In this document: in pieces, positions 9,601 through 17,680 of the stretch | Layout of the letters: each line of letters opens with the position of its first letter | How positions within the stretch are numbered: position 1 is the first letter of the stretch | From: Lachnospiraceae bacterium | GTDB taxonomy: Bacteria > Bacillota > Clostridia > Lachnospirales > Lachnospiraceae | Reading direction: 5' to 3' | DNA: 44,494 bases | Assembly (NCBI GenBank): GCA_017513005.1 | Contig: JAFWDM010000126.1 | Span: 1 to 44,494 of the forward strand | Position numbers and translations under genes: made by a program | The notes under the pieces: model-generated | What the model was told of the DNA's origin: nothing | Seen by the model: only the letters and a program-made list of their open reading frames with translations | Database searches by the model: none

Positions 9601-10368
9601 GGAGGCGAAAAGCGCGTCATTGTCCGTGTCGGGGCTGCCTGACTGAACCGGTACAAGGTCCTCCTCTTCGCCTTCCTCCTCGGCGATCAGGCCGTCCGGA
9701 AGGGCATCCAGAGCATCCTCCGGGGTCTCTCCGGCCGGAGCGGGCCCCTCTGCCGGGGATTCCGCTTCCCATCCGGAGCCGCTTTCATAATGGGATTCCC
9801 CCGCTTCTGCCCGGCCCGCATTGTCCTTGTCTGAAGCACTGCCGGTGTCTTTTTCCGCAGAGGATCCGTCGTTCGGGTCCGGGGTCTCTGCCTGTGCCGG
9901 GATCTCGGGATCTGCAGGGGCTTCCTGCGCCTGCTGTTCCTCTGCCTGAGTGCTTTCTGCAAAAGGGGCATCCTCCGCAGACGTCTCCGCCTGTGTGCTT
10001 TCTGCGGAAGGAGCATCCTCCGCAGACGTCTCTGCCTGTGTGCTTTCTGCGGAAGGAGCATCCTCCGCGGACGTCTCCGCCGGTGTGCTTTCTGCGGAAG
10101 GAGCATCCTCCGCAGACGTCTCTGCCTGTGCAGCTTCTGCTGCCTGCACGGCATCTGTCTGCGCAGACTCTGCCTGTGCGGTATCTTCAGAGGCAGGGGA
10201 CATGTCTTCCGTCTTCAGGAGAGGGTCTTCCCGTCCGGACTCCTCAGAAGAAGCTGCCTGAATGTTCATGACAAGTCCGCCTGCAGAAGGGGAAGATGGA
10301 CCCGCAAAGCCTGTGGAAATGAGGAAGGCTGTCATTGCGGCGGCTGTTATTTTTTTCCAGTATTTCAT
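6631..10368 (-). CDS. Large secreted protein: transglutaminase-like domain, Ig-like repeats, fibronectin type III end
   Basis: 1245 residues from ATG 10368, where GGAGGT lies 4-5 nt upstream; the in-frame ATG at 10380 overlaps that site. A signal peptide (KYWKKI then a hydrophobic core) is followed by about 200 Ala/Glu/Ser-rich residues with four 15-residue repeats. A transglutaminase-like core carries Cys near 517 (VVCEGYSKAF), His near 572 (YGHMWNIV) and Asp near 587 (VDLTNCDG). Downstream are a group 2 bacterial Ig-like domain (MESGSTQTLMAEVLPENAHD), several repeated beta modules (GTDYVVTYKNNLNAGKAS and GTDYTVVYQNNKKVGRAS are clearly homologous), a second Ig-like domain and a fibronectin-III-like end (SLREKTVYSVRIRTYK). 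It is probably a surface or secreted protein; cross-linking or proteolysis are both known for this fold. No LPXTG motif is seen. It is followed by the HD gene after 83 nt without an obvious terminator. Confidence 0.85.
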   Translation of the reverse strand: MKYWKKITAAAMTAFLISTGFAGPSSPSAGGLVMNIQAASSEESGREDPLLKTEDMSPASEDTAQAESAQTDAVQAAEAAQAETSAEDAPSAESTPAETSAEDAPSAESTQAETSAEDAPSAESTQAETSAEDAPFAESTQAEEQQAQEAPADPEIPAQAETPDPNDGSSAEKDTGSASDKDNAGRAEAGESHYESGSGWEAESPAEGPAPAGETPEDALDALPDGLIAEEEGEEEDLVPVQSGSPDTDNDALFASYVNRELQFADSYAPAQPQPAQNLLKSPLKRSLAASRRLNEYNRAVYNRLLEKIQMVASGDLTYTEFVLTTDDVGVTDLKWTAEDLGVDSILVTDEAGTLRINPAATQALKALLGYSFEEINKALLADCPYDLYWYDKTASSTANGFSYTAYKSEDSCYLKLTKTYTFRFPVSADYSLSGESGTYEVNPDTGSSVKEACVNAHAIVDQYKDCTDLEKLDAYRREICARTSYNNTAASSSAVPYGDPWQLIWALDDDRENQVVCEGYSKAFQYLCDLSDFREDSVECISVTGYLGKNLSYIRELVAADDKAGLRSYGHMWNIVTLQDGGRYLVDLTNCDGSNMGSGNSGRDLFLVGTDGQVTPRGYAVGTAETGYVLYTSRGSTGYAYDAGSFDRFGKEALELADGRISAEDWYADGHTHVYIPFEELLPTCTHKGHSSGKQCAVCDAFEGSVVEYPLTGHTPGAWQVTSAPTYEKEGTETASCTVCGQKLSRQVAKLVGVTGVFLDKNTLTMESGSTQTLMAEVLPENAHDKSLTWTSDNTETAQVSASGTVTAKNTGTARITARSVNGSQEQTAVCTIEVTPQDLSGALLTFPEKVPVYSGSPQTPEITVKDRFGNTLTEKKDYLIRYDSNIHAGAGTASVEITGINNYTGTAVKAFSIEKAAQPLKAGAAPVKLQAGTSTAVTVSGAKGRVTYTSSAPAVAAVSAAGRITAKKPGTVVITVTAAATADYKKAQKDIPITVTSVPLTEKRITVSLAGTGLVYRGSAHRPSVTVRDNGKTLRSGTDYVVTYKNNLNAGKASALITGKGIYSGTRTLGFTISRASVRNAAVSGVRTVVWTGSPRTLSLAVRLGTAALKKGTDYTVVYQNNKKVGRASVTIYGKGNYCGSTTAAFTINPKGTTISALTGTRKSLRVNWRKQPDEITGYQIQYSSNGFKTNAIRQVTGKTVSNILLTSLREKTVYSVRIRTYKVCGNVRYYSAWSPVKKVRTK
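9950..10129 (-). repeat. Four 45-bp in-frame tandem repeats
   Basis: Units at 9950-9994, 9995-10039, 10040-10084 and 10085-10129 encode 15-residue units of the type AETSAEDAPSAESTQ near the N terminus of the large secreted protein. Units differ at only a few bases, and a degenerate Ala/Gln/Ser-rich stretch continues upstream in the protein. Confidence 0.9.
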
Positions 10369-10414
10369 CCGGACCTCCATTCATAAAGGGGTAAAGTATT
10401 CGATCTATGTTGGT

Positions 10415-10420
10415 ATTATA
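10415..10420 (-). promoter_or_regulatory. Possible -10 box for the large secreted protein gene
   Basis: The minus strand reads TATAAT at 10415-10420, 47 nt upstream of the ATG. No good -35 is seen at the right spacing (best TGGCAG, 17 nt away), so this is a weak call. It lies just past the lysA terminator, so a new promoter is expected here. Confidence 0.35.
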
Positions 10421-10451
10421 AAGCACAAATACAGATGCTGCCACACAAAAG

Positions 10452-10482
10452 AAAAGAGGCAGACGGTCTGCCTGCCTCTTTT
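10452..10482 (-). terminator. Terminator after lysA
   Basis: An 11-bp stem, AAAAGAGGCAG (10452-10462) with CTGCCTCTTTT (10472-10482), and a 9-nt loop, followed on the minus strand by TTTT-rich sequence. It is placed 60 nt after the lysA stop and ahead of the next gene's promoter region. Confidence 0.75.
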
Positions 10483-10541
10483 TCATTATTTCATATGGCT
10501 TTCCATGACCCGCCGTAGATCTGCAGACTCTGCAGATTTGT

Positions 10542-11840
10542 TTATTCCTGTTTTTCAGGGAACATCCTCGCATAGTAGGGGGTCTGGTCCAGGGTCGCGA
10601 AATAGTCACGGGGTTCCTGGGGGCGGCGGATCTGCTGCACGCTGCCGTCTGTCTTCAGAAGCAGCTCCGCACTCCACAGGCGGCCGTTGTAGTTGTATCC
10701 CATCGCAAAGCCGTGGGCGCCGGCATCGTGGATAAAGAGGAGGTCACCGCGGTCGATCCGGGGGAGCTCGCGGTCAACGGCAAATTTGTCGTTGTTTTCA
10801 CACAGGGAGCCGACGACGTCATAGGTGTGGTCACAGATGGCATCTTCCTTGCCCAGCACGGTAATGTGGTGATAGGCACCGTACATGGCCGGCCGCATCA
10901 GGTTCGCGGCGCAGGCGTCCACGCCGATGTACTCCTTGTAGATGTGCTTGGAGTGGATAGCCCGGGTCACGAGGGCCCCGTAGGGGGCCAGCATGAAGCG
11001 GCCCATCTCGGTGTAGATCGCGACATCTCCCATCCCGGCGGGAACCAGGATGCGTTCGTATTTCTCGCGGACGCCCTCTCCGATCACACGGATATCATTG
11101 GGCATCTCGCTCTTGCGGTAGGGGATCCCGACGCCGCCGGACAGGTTGATAAAGGCAAAATGGATGCCGAGTTCTTTCTGAACTTCCGCGGCGAGCGCAA
11201 AAAGGCGCCCCGCAAGCTCGGGATAGTAGTCATTGGTCACCGTGTTGGAGGCGAGGAAGGCATGCAGACCGAAATGCTTCACGCCCCTGTCACGGAGGAT
11301 CCGGTAGCCCTCAAAAAGCTGGGCCTTCGTAAAGCCGTATTTGGAGTCGCCGGGATTGTCCATGATGCCGTTGCTCATCTGGAAGACGCCGCCGGGATTG
11401 TAGCGGAGCGACATGGTCTCCGGGAACTTTCCGTCGAGGATCTTCTCCAGGAAGGGGATGTGCGTGATGTCATCCAGGTTGATGACGGCGCCAAGCTCTG
11501 CAGCATACGCATACTCTTCCGCCGGTGTATCGTTGGAGGAGAACATGATCTCCTGTCCCTTTGCCCCCACAGCATTGGAGAGCATCAGTTCCGTCATGGA
11601 GGAACAGTCGAAACCGAATCCGTATTCGCGGAAAATATCCATGATATAGGGATTGGGGGTGGCCTTCACGGCGAAATACTCGCGAAAGCCCGGATTCCAG
11701 GCAAATGCCTCCTTCACGGCCTGCGCATTGTCCCGGATCCCCTTTTCGTCGTAGAGATAAAAGGGGGTGGGATACTGCCGTGCGATCTCCTCTGCCTTTT
11801 CTTTCGTCACATAGGGTATTTTATTCATATTTCCAATCAT
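10542..11840 (-). CDS. lysA: Diaminopimelate decarboxylase
   Basis: A 432-residue PLP-dependent fold-III decarboxylase that converts meso-diaminopimelate to L-lysine. Visible residues: Lys59 in YFAVKATPNP for the PLP Schiff base, His193 in LHAFLASNT, the phosphate-binding glycines in SGGVGIPY (234-241), EMGR (278-281), RPAMYGAYHH, Cys347 in GSLCENND, and DAGAHGFAMGYNYNGR near the C terminus. Length fits the family. ATG 11840 has AGGAGG only 2 nt away, while the in-frame ATG 11828 is about 14 nt from it, so the exact start is uncertain. The gene has its own promoter (11914-11942) and terminator (10452-10482), so it appears monocistronic. No lysine riboswitch is visible in its 67-nt leader. Confidence 0.93.
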   Translation of the reverse strand: MIGNMNKIPYVTKEKAEEIARQYPTPFYLYDEKGIRDNAQAVKEAFAWNPGFREYFAVKATPNPYIMDIFREYGFGFDCSSMTELMLSNAVGAKGQEIMFSSNDTPAEEYAYAAELGAVINLDDITHIPFLEKILDGKFPETMSLRYNPGGVFQMSNGIMDNPGDSKYGFTKAQLFEGYRILRDRGVKHFGLHAFLASNTVTNDYYPELAGRLFALAAEVQKELGIHFAFINLSGGVGIPYRKSEMPNDIRVIGEGVREKYERILVPAGMGDVAIYTEMGRFMLAPYGALVTRAIHSKHIYKEYIGVDACAANLMRPAMYGAYHHITVLGKEDAICDHTYDVVGSLCENNDKFAVDRELPRIDRGDLLFIHDAGAHGFAMGYNYNGRLWSAELLLKTDGSVQQIRRPQEPRDYFATLDQTPYYARMFPEKQE

Positions 11841-11913
11841 GCCCTCCTGTTTTTACGTGTACGCTCGTCAAATGTCCGCAAAGATGGAAACATTTGGATT
11901 CTATCATCAGATT

Positions 11914-11942
11914 ATTGTATACACGGATACGGATTTCGTCAA
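11914..11942 (-). promoter_or_regulatory. Sigma-A promoter of lysA
   Basis: The minus strand has -35 TTGACG (11937-11942), a 17-bp spacer and -10 TACAAT (11914-11919). The leader of about 67 nt holds a 7-bp inverted repeat (CAAATGT 11869-11875 with ACATTTG 11890-11896). Confidence 0.65.
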
Positions 11943-12013
11943 CTGCAACGGACAGTACGCCGGGAAAAGGTGCTTTTTGCAGCCGCCGGGGGATCAACAG
12001 GGATTCCCTGCTC

Positions 12014-12691
12014 TCAGGACAGATTATCGATCTGCCAGTCGATCGGGGGCAGGCCGTTTTTTTCCAGGAAGGCATTGCATTTGCTGAAATGCCGGCAGCC
12101 GAAAAAGCCCCGGTAGGCGGACAGGGGGCTGGGATGCGGGGCGCGCAGGATCAGGTGGCGGGAGTTGTGGACCAGGGAGGCTTTTGCCTGGGCAGGACTC
12201 CCCCAAAGCATGTAGACGACGGGACGGTCCTGGTCACTCACAGCGCGCAGGACGGCGTCCGTAAACTGCTCCCAGCCCCGTCCCCGGTGGGAATTGGCCT
12301 CGTGGGCACGCACGGTGAGGACTGTATTGAGGAGCAGCACGCCCTGTTTAGCCCATTTGAGCAGGTACCCGTTGTCCGGTTCATAACAGCCCAGATCGTC
12401 GTGGAGTTCGCGGAAGATGTTGACCAGGGAGGGCGGCGGCGGGCAGCCTGGACGGACGGAAAAGCACATACCGTGGGCCTGCCCCTCTCCGTGGTAGGGA
12501 TCCTGCCCCAGGATGACCGCACGGACACTTTTCAGGGGCGTCTCATGCAGGGCATTGAAAAGGTCCCGGGCAGGCGGATAGATCACTCTGGTGCGGTACT
12601 CCTCCTGCACGAAGGAAAAGAGTTCCCTGTAATAGGGTTTGGAAAATTCAGGCCGGAGGGCCTCCAGCCAGTCGCCGCTGATCGCCGCCAT
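12014..12691 (-). CDS. ung: Uracil-DNA glycosylase, family 1
   Basis: 225 residues from ATG 12691, which has AAAGGAG 7 nt upstream; the in-frame ATG at 12715 lies within a repeat element and is rejected. It removes uracil from DNA in base excision repair. The water-activating motif GQDPYHG carries Asp64, the uracil-stacking Phe is in GMCFSV, and the minor-groove loop APHPSPLS carries His186. The length is normal for Ung. It is the last gene of a same-strand run (regulator, kinase, hisH, hisF, pepD, ung), separated from pepD by a 126-nt spacer filled with stem-loop repeats. A short palindrome (CAGGGATTCCCTG) lies just after the stop. Confidence 0.95.
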   Translation of the reverse strand: MAAISGDWLEALRPEFSKPYYRELFSFVQEEYRTRVIYPPARDLFNALHETPLKSVRAVILGQDPYHGEGQAHGMCFSVRPGCPPPPSLVNIFRELHDDLGCYEPDNGYLLKWAKQGVLLLNTVLTVRAHEANSHRGRGWEQFTDAVLRAVSDQDRPVVYMLWGSPAQAKASLVHNSRHLILRAPHPSPLSAYRGFFGCRHFSKCNAFLEKNGLPPIDWQIDNLS

Positions 12692-12710
12692 ATCTGTACT
12701 CCTTTTATTC

Positions 12711-12817
12711 TTCATCGCGCAATATCCGTGACTTCAGTCGTGGGATACGCACCCAAAATAGGAAACTTGCTTCATCGCGCACTGCCCGTGACTACTGATA
12801 CTATGAAGTCGAGGGCA
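12711..12817. repeat. Dispersed stem-loop repeat, two adjacent copies (A1, A2)
   Basis: Copy A1 (12711-12770) begins TTCATCGCGCA and has a hairpin around ATCCGTGAC-TTCA-GTCGTGGGAT with one bulge. Copy A2 (12771-12817) begins again TTCATCGCGCA and closes with TGCCC (12783-12787) pairing GGGCA (12813-12817) around GTGACT and CTATGAAG. A1 aligns well to the copy at 14391, and A2 to the copy at 23134. The pair fills the whole pepD-ung spacer. Confidence 0.7.
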
Positions 12818-14344
12818 TTATTTTGCGCAGGCTTCCAGCAGTGCGCGCAGGTACTTATAGAGACGGGCGGTCGAGGAGATGCAAAGGCGCTCCGCGGGTG
12901 TGTGGATCTCTCTCATATCGGGACCGATCGAGATGCAGTCCAGGCCGGGGACCTTCGCAGTGAGCAGGCCGCACTCCAGGCCGCCGTGCGTCACGCTGAC
13001 GGCGATCTCTCTGCCGGTCACCTGCCGGTAGATATCCGTGGCGAGATCGCGGAAAGCAGACTGGCGCAGGTATTCCCAGCCGGGATAGGCGCCGTTTGTC
13101 TCGACGGAGGCACCGAACCGGGCAGCGATACATTCGATCCGGTCCATGATGTACTGCTTCTGCGAGTTGATATTGCTCCGGACCAGGGAATGGGTCCGCA
13201 TGCCGTCCGCCAGGGTCTTAACGATGCCCAGGCTCAGGGAAGTCTGGGGAAGTCCCGGATAGTCCGGGGAGTACTCGATGACGCCGTTTGGCAGGGCCAT
13301 CAGAAACTGTATCATCCGCAGGGTGTCTTTTCCGGTAAAAGCGATGCGCAGCTCTTCTCCCTTGACGGTGTCCTCTTTTTCCGGCCAGACGGTCCTGATC
13401 CGGATATCGGGATCCGTGGCGCTGTATTCTTTGCGGATATCCTCTTTAAAGCCATCGATGACGGCATTGACCTTTTTCCGTTTCACCTTGCCCGTAAAGA
13501 GGATCTCGGCGCGGGCATCCCGCGGGATCGCGTTGTCGCGGCTGCCTCCGTTGAAGCTGACGAGATTATATTTAAAGTCTTTAGAGAGGACAAAAAGGAG
13601 CCGCGCCAGGAGGAGGTCCGCGTTCGCCCGGCCTCTGCCGATGGATTCTCCGGAGTGGCCGCCGCGCAGGCCGCTGACGGCGATCTCCAGGACCCGGCCG
13701 CTCTTTTCGCGCCGCCGTCCGGGAAGGGAGCAGATCTCTTCCGCCCCGCCGGCACATCCGGCAGTCAGGATCCCCTCCTCCTCGGAGTCGAGGTTGATCA
13801 TTCTGCGGCTCTGCAGACTGGAAAGATCGATCGCCTCCGCGCCCAGAAGTCCCACTTCCTCATCCACTGTAAAGATGCATTCCAGCGGCGGGCAGCGGAG
13901 GGTCTGGTCATCGAGCAGGGCGAGCATCATCGCGACTGCGATGCCGTCGTCTCCGCCGAGCGTCGTGCGGTCCGCCAGGAGCCAGTCTCCGTCGACGTGA
14001 AGCTCGATGGCCTGTGTCGTCATATCGATGTCATTGGAGGCTTCTTTTTCACAGACCATATCGATGTGGCCCTGCAGGGCGATGGGGGCACAGGCCTCCA
14101 GGCCCTCGGGCGCGGGGCGGGTGATGATCAGATTGCCCATCTCATCCCGCACACAGGGAAGACCCCTGTCTTTTGCGAAGGCTTCCAGATAGTCGCTGAG
14201 CTTTTCTGTGTGGAAGGAACCGTGGGGAATCGCGGCGATCTCGCGGAAATAGTGAAAAACGTCGGCGGGTTCCAGGGTATAGAGCGTGAACGCCGTCTGC
14301 GTATCATGCAGAGCAGCTGAAGCATCCTGTGTGTTTTTTGCCAT
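12818..14344 (-). CDS. pepD: Aminoacyl-histidine dipeptidase (M20 family, PepD-like)
   Basis: 508 residues from ATG 14344 (MAKNTQDAS), preceded by AGGAAACAG. A longer frame to 14521 runs through the repeat element at 14391-14480 and is rejected. It is a zinc-dependent cytosolic dipeptidase family that cleaves Xaa-His and related dipeptides. Metal-site motifs in order: His in LQGHIDMVCEK, bridging Asp in TTLGGDDGIAVAMM, catalytic Glu pair in TVDEEVGLLGA, Asp in INLDSEEEG, and His in VTHGGLECGLL near the C terminus. The central lid segment has SGLRGGHSGESIGRGRANA, typical of the family. Length (~500) is normal. The neighbouring hisF/hisH genes make a link to histidine peptides tempting, but that is inference from position only. 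Confidence 0.92.
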   Translation of the reverse strand: MAKNTQDASAALHDTQTAFTLYTLEPADVFHYFREIAAIPHGSFHTEKLSDYLEAFAKDRGLPCVRDEMGNLIITRPAPEGLEACAPIALQGHIDMVCEKEASNDIDMTTQAIELHVDGDWLLADRTTLGGDDGIAVAMMLALLDDQTLRCPPLECIFTVDEEVGLLGAEAIDLSSLQSRRMINLDSEEEGILTAGCAGGAEEICSLPGRRREKSGRVLEIAVSGLRGGHSGESIGRGRANADLLLARLLFVLSKDFKYNLVSFNGGSRDNAIPRDARAEILFTGKVKRKKVNAVIDGFKEDIRKEYSATDPDIRIRTVWPEKEDTVKGEELRIAFTGKDTLRMIQFLMALPNGVIEYSPDYPGLPQTSLSLGIVKTLADGMRTHSLVRSNINSQKQYIMDRIECIAARFGASVETNGAYPGWEYLRQSAFRDLATDIYRQVTGREIAVSVTHGGLECGLLTAKVPGLDCISIGPDMREIHTPAERLCISSTARLYKYLRALLEACAK

Positions 14345-14390
14345 AGCTGTTTCCTGTTTCCTTTCTGTTTCGATCAAATGCAGTTTATTC

Positions 14391-14480
14391 TTCATCGCGC
14401 AGAACCCAGCGGATTCAGCCGTGGGACAGGTGCGCAAAAGGAAAACCCGCTTCATCATGGGTACGGTTTCGCGATGAAGA
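14391..14480. repeat. Dispersed stem-loop repeat (copy B)
   Basis: It shares TTTATTCTTCATCGCGCA and the following ~60 nt with copy A1 at 12711. The hairpin is CCCA-G-CGG / CCG-TGGG around a TTCA-containing loop (about 14405-14426). A further CTTCATC (14450-14456) pairs with GATGAAG (about 14473-14479). It lies between hisF and pepD. Confidence 0.7.
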
Positions 14481-14517
14481 TCAGGTTTTTGGTGAAAGAT
14501 CCGCAAAAAGCTGCCGG

Positions 14518-15279
14518 TCACAGGCGGACCGGGATCCCGCAGCCGTGCAGGTATTCCTTGACCTCCCTGATCTCCAGCTCCTTGAAGTGGAACAGAGAGG
14601 CCGCAAGGGCCGCATCCGCTCCGCCTTCTGTCAGAGCCTCCCGGAAGTGCTCCAGGGTGCCGGCACCGCCGGAGGCGATCACGGGGATCTTCACGGCATC
14701 GGAGATGGCTCTTGTCAGGGCCAGGTCATAGCCGTTTTTTGTTCCGTCGCCGTCCATGCTGGTGAGGAGGATCTCTCCGGCTCCCAGTTCCTGGGCCCGG
14801 ACGGCCCACTCCACCGCGTCGATCCCGGTATCGATCCGTCCGCCGCTGCGGTAGATCGTCCAGCCCTCGCCGGAAGGCCGGCGCCGCGCATCGATGGCGA
14901 CGACGATGCACTGGCTGCCGAATCGTTCGGCCCCCTCTGCGATCAGGGCCGGCCGGTTGATGGCTGCCGAGTTGATGGAGATCTTATCGGCTCCCTCGCG
15001 CAGGATCGCACGCATATCATCGGTCGTCCGGATGCCTCCGCCCACGGTAAAAGGGATGAAGACCCGCTCCGCGACCCGGCGGACCATGTCGGCTACAGTT
15101 GCGCGCGCATCGCTCGTCGCGGTGATATCCAGAAAGACCAGTTCATCCGCCCCTGCTTTTGAATAGGCTTCTCCCGCCTCCACAGGGTCTCCGGCATCCC
15201 GGAGCGAGACAAAATTGATTCCTTTGACCACTCTGCCCTTGTTGACATCGAGGCAGGGTATGATTCGTTTCGTGAGCAT
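14518..15279 (-). CDS. hisF: Imidazole glycerol phosphate synthase, cyclase subunit
   Basis: 253 residues from ATG 15279, with AGGAGGAAA about 10 nt upstream. It is a (beta/alpha)8 barrel that uses ammonia from HisH to turn PRFAR into imidazole glycerol phosphate and AICAR in histidine synthesis. Catalytic Asp11 lies in [15 protein letters not shown] and Asp130 in VVAIDARR. Phosphate-binding motifs are FTVGGGIR (77-84) and VIASGGAG near the C terminus, and [12 protein letters not shown] is also present. Length is typical. It is preceded by hisH with a 38-nt gap, so the two heterodimer subunits are made together. The other his genes are not in this window, so the his pathway is split in this genome. 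Confidence 0.96.
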   Translation of the reverse strand: MLTKRIIPCLDVNKGRVVKGINFVSLRDAGDPVEAGEAYSKAGADELVFLDITATSDARATVADMVRRVAERVFIPFTVGGGIRTTDDMRAILREGADKISINSAAINRPALIAEGAERFGSQCIVVAIDARRRPSGEGWTIYRSGGRIDTGIDAVEWAVRAQELGAGEILLTSMDGDGTKNGYDLALTRAISDAVKIPVIASGGAGTLEHFREALTEGGADAALAASLFHFKELEIREVKEYLHGCGIPVRL

Positions 15280-15317
15280 GAAAGTATTTCCTCCTGAGAA
15301 TTCTTTAATACCTGTAT

Positions 15318-15920
15318 TCACATCAGGAAATTGCGCAGGATCTGCATGCCGACCTGCTCGCTTTTCTCCGGATGGAACTGGCAGGCACACAGGTTTTCGT
15401 GTTCCACGGCGGCATCGATCCGGACGCCGTACTGGGTTGTGGCGATGACGTCCAGGGGATCTTCCGCCTCCAGATAATAGGCATGTACAATATAGACAAA
15501 GCATCCCTCCGGCACGCCCCTGAGCAGACGGCTCTGCCTGGGAAAAGCGAGGTCATTCCAGCCGATCTGGGGAACCTTTCGTCCCTCCCCCTCCGGGATC
15601 CGCCGGATCCTGCCCGGCAGCAGGGACAGCCCCCTGACACCGGGGCTCTCCTCGCTCTCCTCGAAGAGAAGCTGCAGGCCCAGACAGATCCCCAGAAAGG
15701 GCTTTCCGGCCTCTGCGGCGGTATGGATCGTATCGACCAGCCCCCTGTCCTGCAGGCGCTGCATGGCGTCCCCGAAAGCGCCCACACCGGGCAGGATGAT
15801 ATGATCCGCGGACAGGATCCTGTCCCTGTCTGCCGTCACTTCTGCCTCATGGCCCAGATAGCGCACAGCGTTCTCCACACTCTTTATATTGCCGGCATCA
15901 TAGTCAATGATCGCTACCAT
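15318..15920 (-). CDS. hisH: Imidazole glycerol phosphate synthase, glutaminase subunit
   Basis: 200 residues from ATG 15920, with AGAGGT 4 nt upstream. It is a class I glutamine amidotransferase that supplies ammonia to HisF. The nucleophile Cys79 is in [12 protein letters not shown], and His183 and Glu185 in [10 protein letters not shown] complete the triad. The oxyanion strand [10 protein letters not shown] (44-53) is intact. The start codon lies inside the last 17 nt of the sensor-kinase gene, so translation is likely coupled and hisH is co-transcribed with the two-component system. The longer frame to 15992 would overlap the kinase by 90 nt without a ribosome site. Confidence 0.96.
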   Translation of the reverse strand: MVAIIDYDAGNIKSVENAVRYLGHEAEVTADRDRILSADHIILPGVGAFGDAMQRLQDRGLVDTIHTAAEAGKPFLGICLGLQLLFEESEESPGVRGLSLLPGRIRRIPEGEGRKVPQIGWNDLAFPRQSRLLRGVPEGCFVYIVHAYYLEAEDPLDVIATTQYGVRIDAAVEHENLCACQFHPEKSEQVGMQILRNFLM

Positions 15921-17607
15921 ATATACCTCTTTCCTGTTTACCTCTTTCCTCTGCGGCTTTTTCGGATTCAACGCCGGCCAGATCCAGCTCAAACCAGAAT
16001 GCGACGCCGTTTTCGTAATTCTCCGCCCCGTATTCCCGGTGGTGCAGGTCCATGATCGCCTTGACGAGTGACAGGCCGATACCGGAACCTCCGTAAGCGC
16101 GCGTTCTGGCTTTGTCCACTTTGTAAAATTTCTCCCAGATATGCGGTAGAGAAGGCTCCGGGATCGGATCTCCTGTGTTGAAAACGGTCACCCGCACGGT
16201 CTGCCCCCGGAATTCGATCCGGATGTCGATGACTGCCTCCGTAGTGCCGGAGCCGGCAGCAGGTTTTACGTGGTGCAGGGCGTTGCTGTAGTAGTTCTGA
16301 AATACTTCCTGTATGAGGAAGGGGTCTCCCCATACATAGACGCTGCCTTTGTGGGTAAAGAGCAGCTCTGCCCCGGCCTGCTGTGCGAGCAGGGACGCGC
16401 TCTCCAGATAATTCCGGATCATGGCCGCCAGGTCGAAGCGCTCCATGGAAACGGTTTCGTCCCCGAATTCCAGCTGGTTGAGCATGAGGACCTTCTGGAC
16501 GATCGTGTTCATCCTGTCGGATTCCTCAATGATCGTCTCCAGGTAAAAGGCACGGCTCTCAGGATCGTCCGCGATCCCGTCCTGCAGGCCCTCCGCATAG
16601 CCCTTGACCAGGGCGATCGGAGTCTTGAGCTCGTGTGTGACATTGGAGAGAAATTCCTGCCGCATCTCCTCCTGCCGGTTTCTGCGGTCCAGGTCTCTCT
16701 GCAGGTCGTTGTTGGCGGTGCGAAGCGCGGAGATCGTGGTCTCCAGCTTCTGTGCCAGATCATTCATATTCCGGCCCAGCGTATCCAGCTCCGTACGGCT
16801 TCCTCCCGCATATTTCGCGCTGAAATCCAGGTCCTTCATGCGGACAGAAATGTCCGTCAGCTCCTGTATGGGCTCCGCGATCCTTCTGGAGAGGAGCCAG
16901 GCGATAAAAGCGCCGATCCCCGCTGCTGCAAGTCCCACAAAACCGTTAAAACGGTTTGCGACGGCGGCACTCCGGCGGATGTCCTCGAGCGGCGAACGCA
17001 ACAAAAAGAAGCTGCTCTCTCCGAGCGGCCCCCACATTTCAATGCTCCTGGCACCTGCGCGGCGGTCCCGTACGACATAGATCGTATAGGGGACCTTTTC
17101 CTCCAGGATGTCCGTGATCACAAAATCCGAAAAAAGGATCTCCTGTTTTTTTTCTCCATCCGCGCTGTCTGTTCCCTGCGGGCTGTCGGACTGCGGATAC
17201 TCTGCGGACCTGCTGTTTTCTCCCTCATGGATGACAGGCGTCAGTCCGAACAGATTGGCATACAGACGCTCCTCCATCAGTCTGGTGTCCGCGGACCATA
17301 CCTTGACGGTTCTGGTCTCCGAGTCCATCACCAGCAGGCTCACATTGTCCTTTCGCAGGGAGCTGCGCAGAGACAGGTCAAAATCATCCGTCTCCAGCAG
17401 ATCCTGAACCGACGCTGTCTGCAGGATCCCGTAATCGTGCACGAGGGCCTTTTTCCTGTCAGAGATATAATACTCTTCCAGAAGCAGGGAGCTCAGAAGG
17501 AAATTCAGGCCGATCCCGCCGAGCATCAAAAGCAGGAAGAGGATACAGAACAGCGTCCGCACGGGAATCTGTTTTCTGTTTTTTTCAGTCATCATGCATC
17601 GTGGCAT
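15904..17607 (-). CDS. Sensor histidine kinase
   Basis: A transmembrane kinase of up to 567 residues. Near the N terminus is a membrane span (TLFCILFLLLMLGGIGLNFL), followed by an extracytoplasmic sensor of ~170 residues with a Ser/Asp/Glu-rich loop, and a second span near 222-240. A HAMP domain follows (RRIAEPIQELTDIS), then HisKA with the phospho-acceptor His325 in SNVTHELKTPIALVKGYAEG, and the ATPase domain (NYYSNALHH, NTGDPI, GGSGIGLSLVKAIM). The start is ambiguous among ATG 17607, 17595 and 17592, none with a strong ribosome site. The regulator gene lies 73 nt upstream and forms the cognate pair. Its 3' end overlaps hisH. The signal is unknown; a cell-envelope stress is a guess. Confidence 0.92.
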   Translation of the reverse strand: MPRCMMTEKNRKQIPVRTLFCILFLLLMLGGIGLNFLLSSLLLEEYYISDRKKALVHDYGILQTASVQDLLETDDFDLSLRSSLRKDNVSLLVMDSETRTVKVWSADTRLMEERLYANLFGLTPVIHEGENSRSAEYPQSDSPQGTDSADGEKKQEILFSDFVITDILEEKVPYTIYVVRDRRAGARSIEMWGPLGESSFFLLRSPLEDIRRSAAVANRFNGFVGLAAAGIGAFIAWLLSRRIAEPIQELTDISVRMKDLDFSAKYAGGSRTELDTLGRNMNDLAQKLETTISALRTANNDLQRDLDRRNRQEEMRQEFLSNVTHELKTPIALVKGYAEGLQDGIADDPESRAFYLETIIEESDRMNTIVQKVLMLNQLEFGDETVSMERFDLAAMIRNYLESASLLAQQAGAELLFTHKGSVYVWGDPFLIQEVFQNYYSNALHHVKPAAGSGTTEAVIDIRIEFRGQTVRVTVFNTGDPIPEPSLPHIWEKFYKVDKARTRAYGGSGIGLSLVKAIMDLHHREYGAENYENGVAFWFELDLAGVESEKAAEERGKQERGIYGSDH

Positions 17608-17680
17608 TTCTCATGTTTACTTTTCTGATTCTAATTTTGATTCTTTTTTACGGATCTCACCCTTTTGGGAAAGACTTCCG

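Noticed and set aside
11841-11907. Lysine riboswitch in the lysA leader
   Set aside because: The leader is only about 67 nt, far too short, with just a 7-bp inverted repeat.
11705-14320. Plus-strand frame of 871 codons across lysA, ung and pepD
   Set aside because: It spans the antisense of several well-identified genes and their spacers; no domain is recognisable.
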